In this document: positions 1 through 8,987 of the stretch, piece by piece
How positions within the stretch are numbered: the stretch's first letter is position 1
Layout of the letters: each line of letters opens with the position of its first letter
Assembly: GCA_039029315.1 (NCBI GenBank)
Contig: JBCCGK010000127.1
Coordinates: forward strand, 1 to 30,298
Length of the DNA: 30,298 nt
Reading direction: 5' to 3'
From: JBCCCJ01 sp039029315
Lineage (GTDB): Bacteria; Bacteroidota; Bacteroidia; J057
Program-made: the position numbers and the translations under genes
The notes under the pieces: model-generated
Told to the model about the DNA's origin: nothing
The model's database searches: none
Seen by the model: only the letters and a program-made list of their open reading frames with translations

Positions 1-77
1 CAAGAAATGCTTCTCTCGAACAGTTCATTTCCGTATACATTAAGCCTTTTGGTTTGGGTTAAGCTGTTCGGTTCCCC

Positions 78-118
78 CAACTTTTTGAGCGCATTCACTT
101 TTTGCCGCCAAAAAGTTG
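78..118. repeat. Inverted repeat, possible terminator or REP-like hairpin
   Basis: CAACTTTTTG (78-87) pairs perfectly with CAAAAAGTTG (109-118) across a 21-nt loop. It lies about 260 bp past the stop codon of the large minus-strand gene, so it is rather far for its terminator. A dispersed REP-like element is as likely. Confidence 0.5.
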
Positions 119-128
119 CGTAAAAACC

Positions 129-176
129 GCCAATCGGATGGTCTGGTGCGCTGCCAATCGGATGGTCTGGTGCGCT
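129..176. repeat. 24-bp tandem repeat, two perfect copies
   Basis: The unit beginning GCCAATCGGATGG occurs at 129-152 and again, identical, at 153-176, followed by the first three bases of a third copy. The copies are directly adjacent with no mismatch, so copy number may vary between strains. No coding frame is evident. Confidence 0.9.
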
Positions 177-375
177 GCCGAATTTTGGGGGCCAGCTCGC
201 CTAAACTGATAAAAGTGTATGAAAGAAATTTGAATTCCCATTTTGGCCAAAGTCAAACTTAGAGACTATTTGAATGTCAACCTCTGTTTTGTTCTGCCCT
301 TTTATTCGCCCTTCTTCCTTACAAAAGTCAGACAGTCTCTGAGAGAACAATTGACTAGAGCAAGTGGAGGCACCT

Positions 376-3300
376 CTATTTTATTCGATTGGCTGCTTTG
401 TCCCCTTTTTCATTGATCTTGGAAGAGCGGCCCTTCTGCGTAACAATGGCCTTCCCTCTTCTAAATGGCTTGGCCTGATCATAATCAAAAGTAATTTGAG
501 CTTGATTTTCGGTGTCTATGTATCCCCATTTATCTCCTTTCTTCACTGCCGCCAGGCCTTCCGAGAAATCCTGAGCCTCCTCATATTCCAGCGGAATCAC
601 CACCTGCCCATTCGAGTTGAGAAATCCCCATTTCCCATTTTTGCTAATCTTTGCCAATCCTTCAACAAAATGAATTCCATTGTCATATTGCGGAGTGATA
701 AGTGTATCTCCCTCATGTGTCATCAATCCCCATTGGCCTTGCCAGACAAAACCGATTAGACCAGATTCCTTGTCTATGTATTCTTCCTGGCTAGTGGTTC
801 GATCTCCCAACAACTCCATCCGACAGGGGTAGCGATCAGAATCCAAACAATTTCCCATCAGCTCTATTTCATATTGTTGCCCATCCCGACTCACTCTAGC
901 TTTGATTTGTTCGCCCTCTTTTACAAAATAGTCAGCTTTATCGAACACAAAAGGAATCACTTCCTTGCCAGATGGGTCTATATATCCCCATTTTCCGCCA
1001 AGCAGTTTGACCGCAGCTCTGTCATAACTGAAGTCAAGTGCATGTTCATATTGAAATCCAATGATGACTTCTGGCTCTCCTTGCACGGCATAAGGGATCT
1101 GAAACATTTCCTGAATGGCGGGTCTGAGATATCCATATTTGCCTCCCTGAATTGCCCTGATTCGCCCATTGGATTCTGGCCCCACAATCGAAACCTCATC
1201 TGGTACATTGGATTCTCCATCCATCATGAATGGCGAGTTCATTTCTTCTAGCCTGAAACTTTCCTGAGATACTTCAGCGACGCGATCTTCTGGTGCTTGA
1301 TAAACGATTTTTATCGTCTTTCCTTCTTTCGAGGCAAGGAGAATTTTGGATAGACCAAATTCACCTTTGATTTCGTCGTACACAATCCCTCCGTATGGAT
1401 CTTCATCTCCGGTAATGTCTATGAAGCCGTATTTTTCTCCTTTTTTGACCTTGGCATATCCCAACTTAAAAGGGGAAGCCAACTCGTAGAGGGAGCCAAT
1501 GACCAGCAAGTGGGACTTCATTTCCAGATATCCCCATAGTGCTGATGTTCTGTCCCGCACGGCAACCAGACCTTCAGATGGTATCCCAACCCCGGAGAAA
1601 ACAGAATTTCCCATGAGATCGAGAATTTCCAATCGTCCACGTTGATTTGTCACAAATGACATCCCATGAACATAATCATCTACATGATCATATTGTGGGG
1701 AGATGATAAGGTGTTGTAGGGTGTCGATGAATCCCCATTTGTCTCCCAGTCGAACAGCCGCTCTTCCCTCTCTAAATGATCGGATCTCATCAAAATCAAA
1801 AATCACACAGGCATCTTGTTGATATTGCGTGAGCAATTCACAAAGAGCCGAGCGGTAGACGACATACTCTTCTGGAGCAATGTTATAGACTTCATGAAAA
1901 AAGGGAATCAGACTCCCGATTTTAGAGAGGATTGCTGTATCCAACTGGAGTGCCTGACTGAAATCCTGAATGGCTCTATGGAAAGATGCTGTATCTGTTG
2001 TATTGCCCTTGCCAAGTGTCACATACAACCCGGTAAGACCTCTGGCATACCAAATGGAAGCATTCTTATCTGAGTTGGGCGGCAGGAGCAGTTCAGTAAA
2101 TCCGTCATAAGCCTCAGCGAATCCTTGCTGATGATAGGCCACGAGGCTTTGGTTGTATCGGCTGTTGAATTTCAGGGAGTCCTCTTGCTGTCGCTCGATT
2201 GTGAAAAGAAGTGCGCCCCATTCTGGGATTCCAACAAGCAAAGATTTCCCCGCCTGATCCAACCTCAAGGTAACGGGAAGAGATTCACCATAGTCGTTTC
2301 GCTCATTCCTGCCCATGGGTGGCAGAGGACGTGCTAGCTGCTCAAGCGGATATTGTTGTATCAGACGATCTGCAAAGATATCCCATACATATAGCCCATC
2401 TGTCCCTGATGTCTGATCCCGCTGAAAAGAAATCATAGCGCTATAGTCTGGACTCAGACACAATTGGTACAGATCCTCAGCCTGAATATGGGCAGAATCC
2501 AGTGGTTCTCCTTCCTTGCTCCACAAATAGAGTTTTCCACTTTCCGAGGCGGTCAAGATGGTCTGATTATCCGGAAAAAATTGCGCCATCCTGAGTGGTT
2601 CGTTTTGTCCAATCAATTCTGCATAGAATTCTCCGCTGATCAACTCCCAGACCACCGCAGAAGAATCATCTGAAGCTGTCACAATGAATTCCCCTCCCGG
2701 AGAGAAGGTCGCATCCGTCACAGCTCCAAAGTGAATGTCTTCCAACACATGAAATGGGCGCCTTGAATCCCTATTCCAAACCACCGCCGCCAGGTCATCA
2801 GATCCAGTAAGGACATATTGACCATCAGGAGAGAAGCTGGTAGAATTGATGTGAAGGCTATGATCATCCAACTCCCCTGCCCTCTCTCCTGTAGCGCAGA
2901 GATAGAGAGCGGCTTTCGGGCCCTCTGTTTGCAAGAGGAGTTGACCATCAGTCGAGAAATTCAGATCCACGATGGTCTGTGGAGCCACCCATTGTTTGTG
3001 GAGGGTATCCATTTTCCAATCAAGTAATTGGACCTCCTTGTCATATGCCAGGGCAACCCACCTGCCACTTGGGGAAATCGTGGAAGCGGTCAATCCTTGT
3101 TGTTCCCAGGTTCTGGCAAGCTGCAATTGGGTCGTAGATGAGTATCCGGGGGATAGCGCATTGGCAAGAGCAAACTGCCCATATGCCAGCTTCCATTCCT
3201 CCCGGTCAGGATTCTTCCGGGTCAGCTGATAACTGGCTAGTCCCAATTGATACCTGTAGAGTTGCTCAAATGGGACCAATTCTGTTGCTGCCTTGAATTG

Positions 3301-6030
3301 ATTGTAGGCGCTTCCATAATCGCCCAATTGGTATCGTTCGCCTCCTAAATAGCTGAAATATCTTGCACTGTCCTGACTATCAGCCAGTCGATAATATTGA
3401 TTATTGATGAGAACTACATTGCCTGGATTTCGCAACCATTGTCTGAATTCTACCAAATTGTTCCAAGTCACCTTCTCTCGATACAAGGGGGTGACGATCA
3501 TCGCAAAGATCAAGAGGACTCCTCCTAAGCGCAACCATGATTTCATCCCCAATAAAGGCATTCCATGACGGAACATCCATTTACTCCAATGGGGAGCTCC
3601 TTTGCCTGGAATCTTCATACTTCGCTTCCGCCCCAAGTCTCGAAGCACGACAATGTCTTCAATTTCTTCCCGTTCTACCCACGCTTCCATTTGCTCTCGA
3701 ATCCGTCGTCGGTTGGCCCAATTCCCCTGGGCGAGCTCCCATTGTTGAGACACCATTTGACGTTGTTGACGTTCATGAGCGATGGAACCTTCAGGTGGAG
3801 GATTTTTTTCTAATAAATTGAGGATTACTGAACGGACTTCCTGCACCGTGTCTTGGTCCAGGGAATCTACCAATGCCAACCTCAAGGAATCAGGAATGCC
3901 ACTGGATCGAAAGTATGGAAGACGCACCAGCCGCAACAGATGCTTTTCAGTCACCAGTTGATTCGCCCCCTTCTCAAGTGCCTGACCTATGGACAGGGTG
4001 AGACACCAATGCAATTCGGGATATACCGCACATGCTGCCAACCACCGAAAGACCTCCTCTCCCAGATAGGCCCGGAGAGTCTGCGGGTCCTGTTCTTCCT
4101 CAATGTCAATCGCACTGGGAGCAGTAGTTGTTCTCCATGACTTTATGCTGATTCCCTCCTCATCGAATTCATCCAGAAGAACGAATAATGAGTTTGTCGT
4201 TGCCGGGAGGATCAACATTTGTCTTGCCAAAGAGATTTCCTGAAAGCCCCAATCGGCAGGTGGTACAGGGGTCAAAATGGCCCGATCATCCCAATTCAAC
4301 AACTCAAACAAACTTCCCTGGAACTCTCCCGATACAGGGTCGATCAAGCCTTCTCCATCGCCAAAAATCACCAGTCGATGATCCGGGTATTTGGTCTTGA
4401 GGTCATAGAGATAGATCGGGGTTTCCTCTCCATCCTTGTAGACCACTTGTGGATTTGACCGAAAGAAAAATTGATCCACATACACATCCTGGCCACTCAG
4501 TTGTTCCATGAGATTCTGGAACAATCGGGCCTGATGATCTCCTCCTGATCGCTGTTCGATCAACACCAAATACTCTGACGGTCTACTCCCTGCCTGAAAT
4601 CGGAAATTGGGATATCCTCCGGCTTCTATTGTCTCTTTGATGGTCCCATCCAGATCCAAAATACGTTGATTGCTTTCCTGCCTTTGGCGGAGATGTGTTG
4701 CAACCTTATGCAGAAGAGAGGAACCATAAATTCGGGGGAGATCGCGACTTTGCAACGCCCAGGTAAAGGGGCCAAGACTTGCCCTCGGCCGTCCCTTGAT
4801 CAAGCGTCTTCTGGCCTGCCGATATATCTCATAAAAGATCCCGCCAACCATCAGGAATACTGCTAGCAAGAGCCACAGAAACAAGGTATTGGGAGAGCTC
4901 AACTGTGTTATGTCCACAAAGTACATGGGAGCATGATCGAGTGGTAACATGGATTCGCTTTTCATGGGATTCTCCAATCGAATCACCTTGCAAAGGCTAT
5001 CCTGATGCCCTTCCTGAGTCCGAATATTCAGGCAAATCTTATAGGGGCGATAGGCTGGATATTCTATGCTGGCAGTTGCTCCCCTTGCGATTGTATTTCG
5101 GTCATCTCCCAGATACCATGTCCAACTCAGGATTTCGTCTCCTTCCTGAACCAGAGAGCTGTCTGTAAAATGAAGTAGACGATCATTTGAGGGATCAATA
5201 AAATAAGAAAAACCTGCCCAACAGGCCTGGGGCTCTTCGACTTTGACGAGTTTGGACACAAACACCTTGCACCCATGCTGGTTTTCTACCTGCAAGGACA
5301 CGACATAGGTGCCTGTATCTGCGAATACATGAGTGGGAGAAAAATCCGTACTGATATCCGAGCTATCTCCAAAGGTCCATATCCGCGAGCTCAGCGAATC
5401 AATCGATCGATTCAAGAAGACAAGCTCATATCCACCAGAAGAATGTCTTGTGGCTGCTCCGGCGACAAAATCGCTTTGCTGCAGACTGTCACAGACCTGG
5501 GCTTGTCCAAGCAGATCATTTTTCAGGTAGCGCAGAAGATGAATGACATAGTCCTGATTTTTGTTCAGCTCATATTTTTGCAAATATTCAAATGCCCCTT
5601 CTCTGTTCTGATCGCCCTTCATGGTAAAATATGTCTCCCGAAGCAAATACACCAGATACAGGGACAACAACACACTGAGCAAGGCAAAGCCCCAACGAAG
5701 GACCTGGGTCCATTTGATTCGAAAAAATGGTTTTCGGGTATGAACAACCTCTTCTTCCGATGTCTCTTCTACCAATCCCTGCGCCAACTTGTCCATGTGT
5801 TGTTCAAGGAGTTGGAAGTAGTTTTCATATAAGCGATAAAACTTCTTCTGCTCCTTCTCATTTTGGGCAAACAGGGGGCACATCAAAAACTTGAGTCGTT
5901 CGCTCTCAAGGTTTGAATCCATGCGCTGGACCAGGGCTTGCACCCGCATATAGCTATCCACTCCTACAGAAAATCCATTTTCCCGCAGGACCTCCAAAAA
6001 TCCTTCATATGGAAAGAAAGAGGTAGCCAT
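376..6030 (-). CDS. Giant membrane protein: CoxE-like N-terminus, PKD pair, degenerate vWA, WD40 and WG repeats
   Basis: This 1884-residue protein is the third gene of the CHAT-MoxR operon. Residues 7-80 resemble the helical N-terminus of CoxE-type vWA proteins, the usual MoxR partners (VLRENGFSVGVDSY). TM1 is at 109-131. Two PKD-like domains follow (about 195-265, with WTFGDSS and GTYVVSLQV, and 270-352), then TM2 (381-401). Residues 486-625 look like a vWA fold that has lost its MIDAS: LVLIEQRSG stands where DxSxS is expected, and VIFGDGEG replaces the later strand. TM3 is at 833-850. TPR-like helices (888-965), about seven WD40 blades (975-1290), a helical linker (1290-1400) and about eight WG repeats (1415-1880; WGFID, YGFID, WGYIDPSG) complete it. 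If the N-terminus is cytoplasmic, the PKD pair and the C-terminal half are extracytoplasmic. The start lies 8 bp after the MoxR stop. I infer a sensor or scaffold role; it has no obvious catalytic domain. Confidence 0.85.
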   Translation of the reverse strand: MATSFFPYEGFLEVLRENGFSVGVDSYMRVQALVQRMDSNLESERLKFLMCPLFAQNEKEQKKFYRLYENYFQLLEQHMDKLAQGLVEETSEEEVVHTRKPFFRIKWTQVLRWGFALLSVLLSLYLVYLLRETYFTMKGDQNREGAFEYLQKYELNKNQDYVIHLLRYLKNDLLGQAQVCDSLQQSDFVAGAATRHSSGGYELVFLNRSIDSLSSRIWTFGDSSDISTDFSPTHVFADTGTYVVSLQVENQHGCKVFVSKLVKVEEPQACWAGFSYFIDPSNDRLLHFTDSSLVQEGDEILSWTWYLGDDRNTIARGATASIEYPAYRPYKICLNIRTQEGHQDSLCKVIRLENPMKSESMLPLDHAPMYFVDITQLSSPNTLFLWLLLAVFLMVGGIFYEIYRQARRRLIKGRPRASLGPFTWALQSRDLPRIYGSSLLHKVATHLRQRQESNQRILDLDGTIKETIEAGGYPNFRFQAGSRPSEYLVLIEQRSGGDHQARLFQNLMEQLSGQDVYVDQFFFRSNPQVVYKDGEETPIYLYDLKTKYPDHRLVIFGDGEGLIDPVSGEFQGSLFELLNWDDRAILTPVPPADWGFQEISLARQMLILPATTNSLFVLLDEFDEEGISIKSWRTTTAPSAIDIEEEQDPQTLRAYLGEEVFRWLAACAVYPELHWCLTLSIGQALEKGANQLVTEKHLLRLVRLPYFRSSGIPDSLRLALVDSLDQDTVQEVRSVILNLLEKNPPPEGSIAHERQQRQMVSQQWELAQGNWANRRRIREQMEAWVEREEIEDIVVLRDLGRKRSMKIPGKGAPHWSKWMFRHGMPLLGMKSWLRLGGVLLIFAMIVTPLYREKVTWNNLVEFRQWLRNPGNVVLINNQYYRLADSQDSARYFSYLGGERYQLGDYGSAYNQFKAATELVPFEQLYRYQLGLASYQLTRKNPDREEWKLAYGQFALANALSPGYSSTTQLQLARTWEQQGLTASTISPSGRWVALAYDKEVQLLDWKMDTLHKQWVAPQTIVDLNFSTDGQLLLQTEGPKAALYLCATGERAGELDDHSLHINSTSFSPDGQYVLTGSDDLAAVVWNRDSRRPFHVLEDIHFGAVTDATFSPGGEFIVTASDDSSAVVWELISGEFYAELIGQNEPLRMAQFFPDNQTILTASESGKLYLWSKEGEPLDSAHIQAEDLYQLCLSPDYSAMISFQRDQTSGTDGLYVWDIFADRLIQQYPLEQLARPLPPMGRNERNDYGESLPVTLRLDQAGKSLLVGIPEWGALLFTIERQQEDSLKFNSRYNQSLVAYHQQGFAEAYDGFTELLLPPNSDKNASIWYARGLTGLYVTLGKGNTTDTASFHRAIQDFSQALQLDTAILSKIGSLIPFFHEVYNIAPEEYVVYRSALCELLTQYQQDACVIFDFDEIRSFREGRAAVRLGDKWGFIDTLQHLIISPQYDHVDDYVHGMSFVTNQRGRLEILDLMGNSVFSGVGIPSEGLVAVRDRTSALWGYLEMKSHLLVIGSLYELASPFKLGYAKVKKGEKYGFIDITGDEDPYGGIVYDEIKGEFGLSKILLASKEGKTIKIVYQAPEDRVAEVSQESFRLEEMNSPFMMDGESNVPDEVSIVGPESNGRIRAIQGGKYGYLRPAIQEMFQIPYAVQGEPEVIIGFQYEHALDFSYDRAAVKLLGGKWGYIDPSGKEVIPFVFDKADYFVKEGEQIKARVSRDGQQYEIELMGNCLDSDRYPCRMELLGDRTTSQEEYIDKESGLIGFVWQGQWGLMTHEGDTLITPQYDNGIHFVEGLAKISKNGKWGFLNSNGQVVIPLEYEEAQDFSEGLAAVKKGDKWGYIDTENQAQITFDYDQAKPFRRGKAIVTQKGRSSKINEKGDKAANRIK

Positions 6031-6038
6031 ATTGCAAC

Positions 6039-6965
6039 TTATCTTCTCAGTTTTTCGAGATCTTCCTTGTTTTTGGCCAAAATGGAGTAACTCATGGCCA
6101 GTCGTGTGAGTTGTTCGGGTATATCAGAATTCAAATCAATTTTGTGCTTATCGAGAATGTGAATCCAGGCCAGCAGTTCAGCTGTAGCGGGCAGTTTTCT
6201 TAATCCCTTGCTCCTGCGAATCTCCACGAAGTGATCAATGGCTTCCTGAAGCATATTGGCCTTGAAGGAGTCGCTGAGGTTCAGGCGTTTTCCTACAATT
6301 TTTGTCAAAACTTCCTTGTCTGGAAAAGGAATGTGGTAATAGACAACACGCCTCAAGAAGGCATCGGGAAGATTCTTCTCAGAATTACTGGTCAAAATGA
6401 GAATGGGACGATTGGCCTCTTTTGCCTGAAAACTTTCCCCTGTCTCCTTGACAGAAAATGCCATATTTTCCAATTCGTTGAGGATATCGTTTGGGAGATC
6501 TCTTGGTGCCTTGTCTATCTCATCGATCAGGACGACTGATCGCTTCGAGGGAGAATCCATGATCGCCTGCCCCAATGCTTCAAAGGTGATATAGTCTTTG
6601 ATTTTCAATTCTTTTTTCTCCTTGAGTTGGGCATCATGAAAGTGTGCCAGAGAATCATATCTATAGAACAAATCCTTGGCTGTGGAGGTCGTTTTGGTAT
6701 GAAAAATCAGCGGTTGTCCCAATCCGAGCTCATGCGAGATGCTGAAGGCCAATCGTGTTTTTCCGGTTCCAGGTTCTCCTGTTAGCAGCAATGGTTGGCC
6801 AAGCGCAATGGCTACATTCACAGCATCCCGAAGGGGCTGAGACGCGACATAGCCCTCTGGTGCATCGATTCGGGTAATTTTTTCATAGGAAGGCAGGGTC
6901 AGGTTTCTTTCCTGAATGGTGGAGCCATCACCACGATAGATATTGAATTGTGACTGATCGGACAT
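6039..6965 (-). CDS. MoxR-family AAA+ ATPase
   Basis: The protein has 308 residues, a usual length for MoxR ATPases. The Walker A motif is GEPGTGKT (63-70), Walker B is VVLIDEID (144-151), sensor 1 is TSN (192-194), arginine-finger candidates are R205/R206 and the sensor 2 region is RKLPATAELLAW (256-267). MoxR proteins usually act with vWA/CoxE proteins as ATP-driven remodelling factors. Here the gene lies between a CHAT gene (74 bp upstream) and the gene for a CoxE/vWA-like membrane protein (8 bp downstream). I infer that it couples ATP hydrolysis to control of those two partners. Family assignment is firm; the role in a conflict or stress system comes from context. Confidence 0.93.
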   Translation of the reverse strand: MSDQSQFNIYRGDGSTIQERNLTLPSYEKITRIDAPEGYVASQPLRDAVNVAIALGQPLLLTGEPGTGKTRLAFSISHELGLGQPLIFHTKTTSTAKDLFYRYDSLAHFHDAQLKEKKELKIKDYITFEALGQAIMDSPSKRSVVLIDEIDKAPRDLPNDILNELENMAFSVKETGESFQAKEANRPILILTSNSEKNLPDAFLRRVVYYHIPFPDKEVLTKIVGKRLNLSDSFKANMLQEAIDHFVEIRRSKGLRKLPATAELLAWIHILDKHKIDLNSDIPEQLTRLAMSYSILAKNKEDLEKLRR

Positions 6966-7039
6966 AGTGAAGTTCTGTGTTCAGAGTTGAGAATTCCGAG
7001 TAGAGGTATATCTGCTATTTGATGGTTGTGTAGGACATT

Positions 7040-8554
7040 TTATCTGAGAACGTATTGTTGTCTGAGATGATTGACGGCTTCTTTCAGTTTCAATTCTACC
7101 CTAGCCATTGTCAGTGATTCATTCTTGCCATTTCCCGATCCAAATATGGAATCTGGCAAGACTGCAAAATCATCCAATTCGGCCAGATTCGTCTCTATGA
7201 GCCAATCTTCCACATGGGTACGCCGCACTCTATTCAACTCCGTCAGAAGGGTTGTATAGCCAACAAATTCATCGGCGATCGCCTGTATTTCTTTTACAAT
7301 TTTGCTTTTATAATACGATTTTGAAAATAGTTTGCTTACCAAATTGCCTTCCTTCACATCTCCGGAGTACATCACATTGAGAAAAATCACAAACTGGGGT
7401 GATTCTGGCTGCGGGCTACGGATCTTCCAGAAATCTCCAATATACCACCGAATCAGATCCGCCGTTCCCTTGTTCCAGTACTCAGCAGGAATATTGTGCT
7501 GAAGAATGATGGCTTCTCGTCCAGAATGTGCAGTCTGCCGGAGGATCTCAGCTGCGCTGATCGCTTCTACAGATTTTTGGACATGGTTCATGCTGTCAAA
7601 GTGCTCTGCCAATCTGACTTTCAACAGCGTCTCGACATCTCCTTTGAAGGGCCAGTTTTTGATCTCTACCGGGCGCAGGTATTGTTCCTTGGTACCGATA
7701 TGCTCATAGCTGAAGCGGGTAATCAGGCTTTCATGCTTCTCGTCTCTATGCCCATGAATGATGTATACATGGGGCTGCCCGCCCAAGCTCTGAATATGGC
7801 TGGAGACAAATTCGTCATTTTGTCGATAGCGGTTGCACAAGACATGGGCATACTTCCCAATCTTGATATCTTCGATCTGAAGCGTCTGGGGCTGTCCGGC
7901 AATTTTCAGTCGCCAGTCATGTGGCGGGTCAGGATAGATCTGCCAGGGATGGGATTGAGGCGGATTGTCTACTTCCTCAAAGTACAGGCTCCGATAGTTG
8001 TTGGCTCCCGTGATGGTGAGAATCTCTGATGTTGCGTCCACAAAGGATTTGGCGAGAGAAGCATATCCTCCCAGACCTTTGTAAAAGCGAACGGCAATGC
8101 GACGAGCGATGTCATCATTGATCACATCAGAGGTAGCAATCACTGTTGGAATCCCGGCAGCACGAAGATCCATGGCCTGGTCTCTTGTAGAGCACCCATT
8201 CAGAAAGACAAATTGCAAGCCTTGCTGATTGGCCAAAAACTGACTAAAGCCTTCTGAATTGGCAATCTGAACACCCCCTGATTCTGATTCAAGCAGAAGT
8301 TGATAACTATCGGCATGTCCTCCATAGTGAAACCCCTGTATTCTTCCCTGATATTCAGGGTCCTGAAACACATCGATGATATCTCCCAGAGAGGCGTTGG
8401 CACGTTCTACAATCTCTATTGCTCCTGCCTGACGTGCTGGTGTTAACGCTTGGCGGATTCCGCGAAGTTCTTGTGCAAGACCTCGAAGATAGCGCGCTGA
8501 TTCTTGCTGATCATTGGCAAAAGCAAGTAGAAGTACGGGTTTTCTTTCTGACAT
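7040..8554 (-). CDS. CHAT-domain caspase-like protease with iSTAND-like C-terminal region
   Basis: Residues 5-180 form a CHAT (caspase HetF associated with TPRs) domain. The catalytic His is H80 in FHYGGHAD and the catalytic Cys is C121 in FVFLNGCSTRDQA, so the Cys-His dyad looks intact. Residues about 237-395 begin with VLCNRYRQNDEF and continue to PHVYIIHGHRDEKHESLITR. This resembles the inactive STAND (iSTAND) module of predicted bacterial conflict systems; there is no Walker A glycine loop. No signal peptide or membrane segment is seen, so it is likely cytosolic. It is the first gene of the operon and the only clear effector-type enzyme. I infer a protease held off and triggered through the MoxR/vWA partners. 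The CHAT call is firm, the iSTAND call moderate. Confidence 0.85.
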   Translation of the reverse strand: MSERKPVLLLAFANDQQESARYLRGLAQELRGIRQALTPARQAGAIEIVERANASLGDIIDVFQDPEYQGRIQGFHYGGHADSYQLLLESESGGVQIANSEGFSQFLANQQGLQFVFLNGCSTRDQAMDLRAAGIPTVIATSDVINDDIARRIAVRFYKGLGGYASLAKSFVDATSEILTITGANNYRSLYFEEVDNPPQSHPWQIYPDPPHDWRLKIAGQPQTLQIEDIKIGKYAHVLCNRYRQNDEFVSSHIQSLGGQPHVYIIHGHRDEKHESLITRFSYEHIGTKEQYLRPVEIKNWPFKGDVETLLKVRLAEHFDSMNHVQKSVEAISAAEILRQTAHSGREAIILQHNIPAEYWNKGTADLIRWYIGDFWKIRSPQPESPQFVIFLNVMYSGDVKEGNLVSKLFSKSYYKSKIVKEIQAIADEFVGYTTLLTELNRVRRTHVEDWLIETNLAELDDFAVLPDSIFGSGNGKNESLTMARVELKLKEAVNHLRQQYVLR

Positions 8555-8576
8555 GTAAACAACCAGCGAATATGCC

Positions 8577-8607
8577 GAAAATTACGATAATGAAGGGAAA
8601 TGGCAAA
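8577..8607 (-). promoter_or_regulatory. Candidate Bacteroidota promoter for the CHAT operon
   Basis: Read on the minus strand, TTTG (8607-8604) is followed after 19 nt by TAATTTTC (8584-8577). This matches the Bacteroidota pattern TTTG / TAnnTTTG at 7 of 8 positions of the -7 box. The -7 box ends 22 nt upstream of the ATG at 8554, implying a short leader. Confidence 0.4.
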
Positions 8608-8746
8608 GAGAATGCCGGATTCAGTTGATGGGGTTCCAATGGTCTGGGGCAGTTATTTTTTTGAGTCAGAAAATAAATTCCTCAAATTGCCGACATATCA
8701 GTGATTATTTCCTTACATTAATCAGACATTTTCACATGTAAGTATT

Positions 8747-8909
8747 AGAGACAGTTTTAAAATCTGTTACTTATTTTTTGTATGCGTCTTTTTTCCTCAT
8801 CCAGCGGCTTTTTTGGTTCTCATAGCACCACTATGAGAACAAAAAAGAGCCTTGTCTGAGAAAAAAATACCCCCTAAAAATTCTCAGCACAGATTCCAAA
8901 ACAGTCTCT
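8747..8909. repeat. 163-bp MITE-like palindromic element with possible 4-bp target duplication
   Basis: The outer ends are imperfect 21-bp inverted repeats (8747-8767, starting AGAGACAG, and 8889-8909, ending CAGTCTCT) with about three mismatches. A long central hairpin (8806-8851; arms around TTCTCATAG and CTATGAGAA) sits inside. TATT occurs directly outside both ends (8743-8746 and 8910-8913), as a 4-bp target-site duplication would. There is no coding capacity. Transposition by an IS elsewhere is inferred; a large transcription-terminating hairpin is the alternative. Confidence 0.6.
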
Positions 8910-8987
8910 TATTCGGGTCTAACTCATTTTGAACTCAATGCTTGAAGCAACGAGCTCACTTTGTTTTTCACCCCTTAATCTTTCATC

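Larger units (their letters stand above)
1..375. other. Intergenic region downstream of the CHAT operon
   Basis: No convincing gene lies here. It is the 3' flank of the leftward operon and is built from short repeats: a 10-bp perfect inverted repeat (78-118), two perfect 24-bp tandem copies (129-176), and a weak inverted pair AGAGACTAT (261-269) / ACAGTCTCT (332-340) that resembles the ends of the palindromic element at 8747-8909. Confidence 0.6.

Noticed and set aside
129..176. CRISPR repeat
   Set aside because: The two 24-bp copies are directly adjacent without spacers and there are only two.
364..759. Plus-strand frame opposite the large protein gene, and many similar frames throughout
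   Set aside because: They lie antisense to clear coding sequence with strong domain matches and have no family features.
7496..8029. 177-codon plus-strand frame antisense to the CHAT gene
   Set aside because: The opposite strand encodes the conserved CHAT/iSTAND-like protein. This frame shows no domain, start signal or partner gene.
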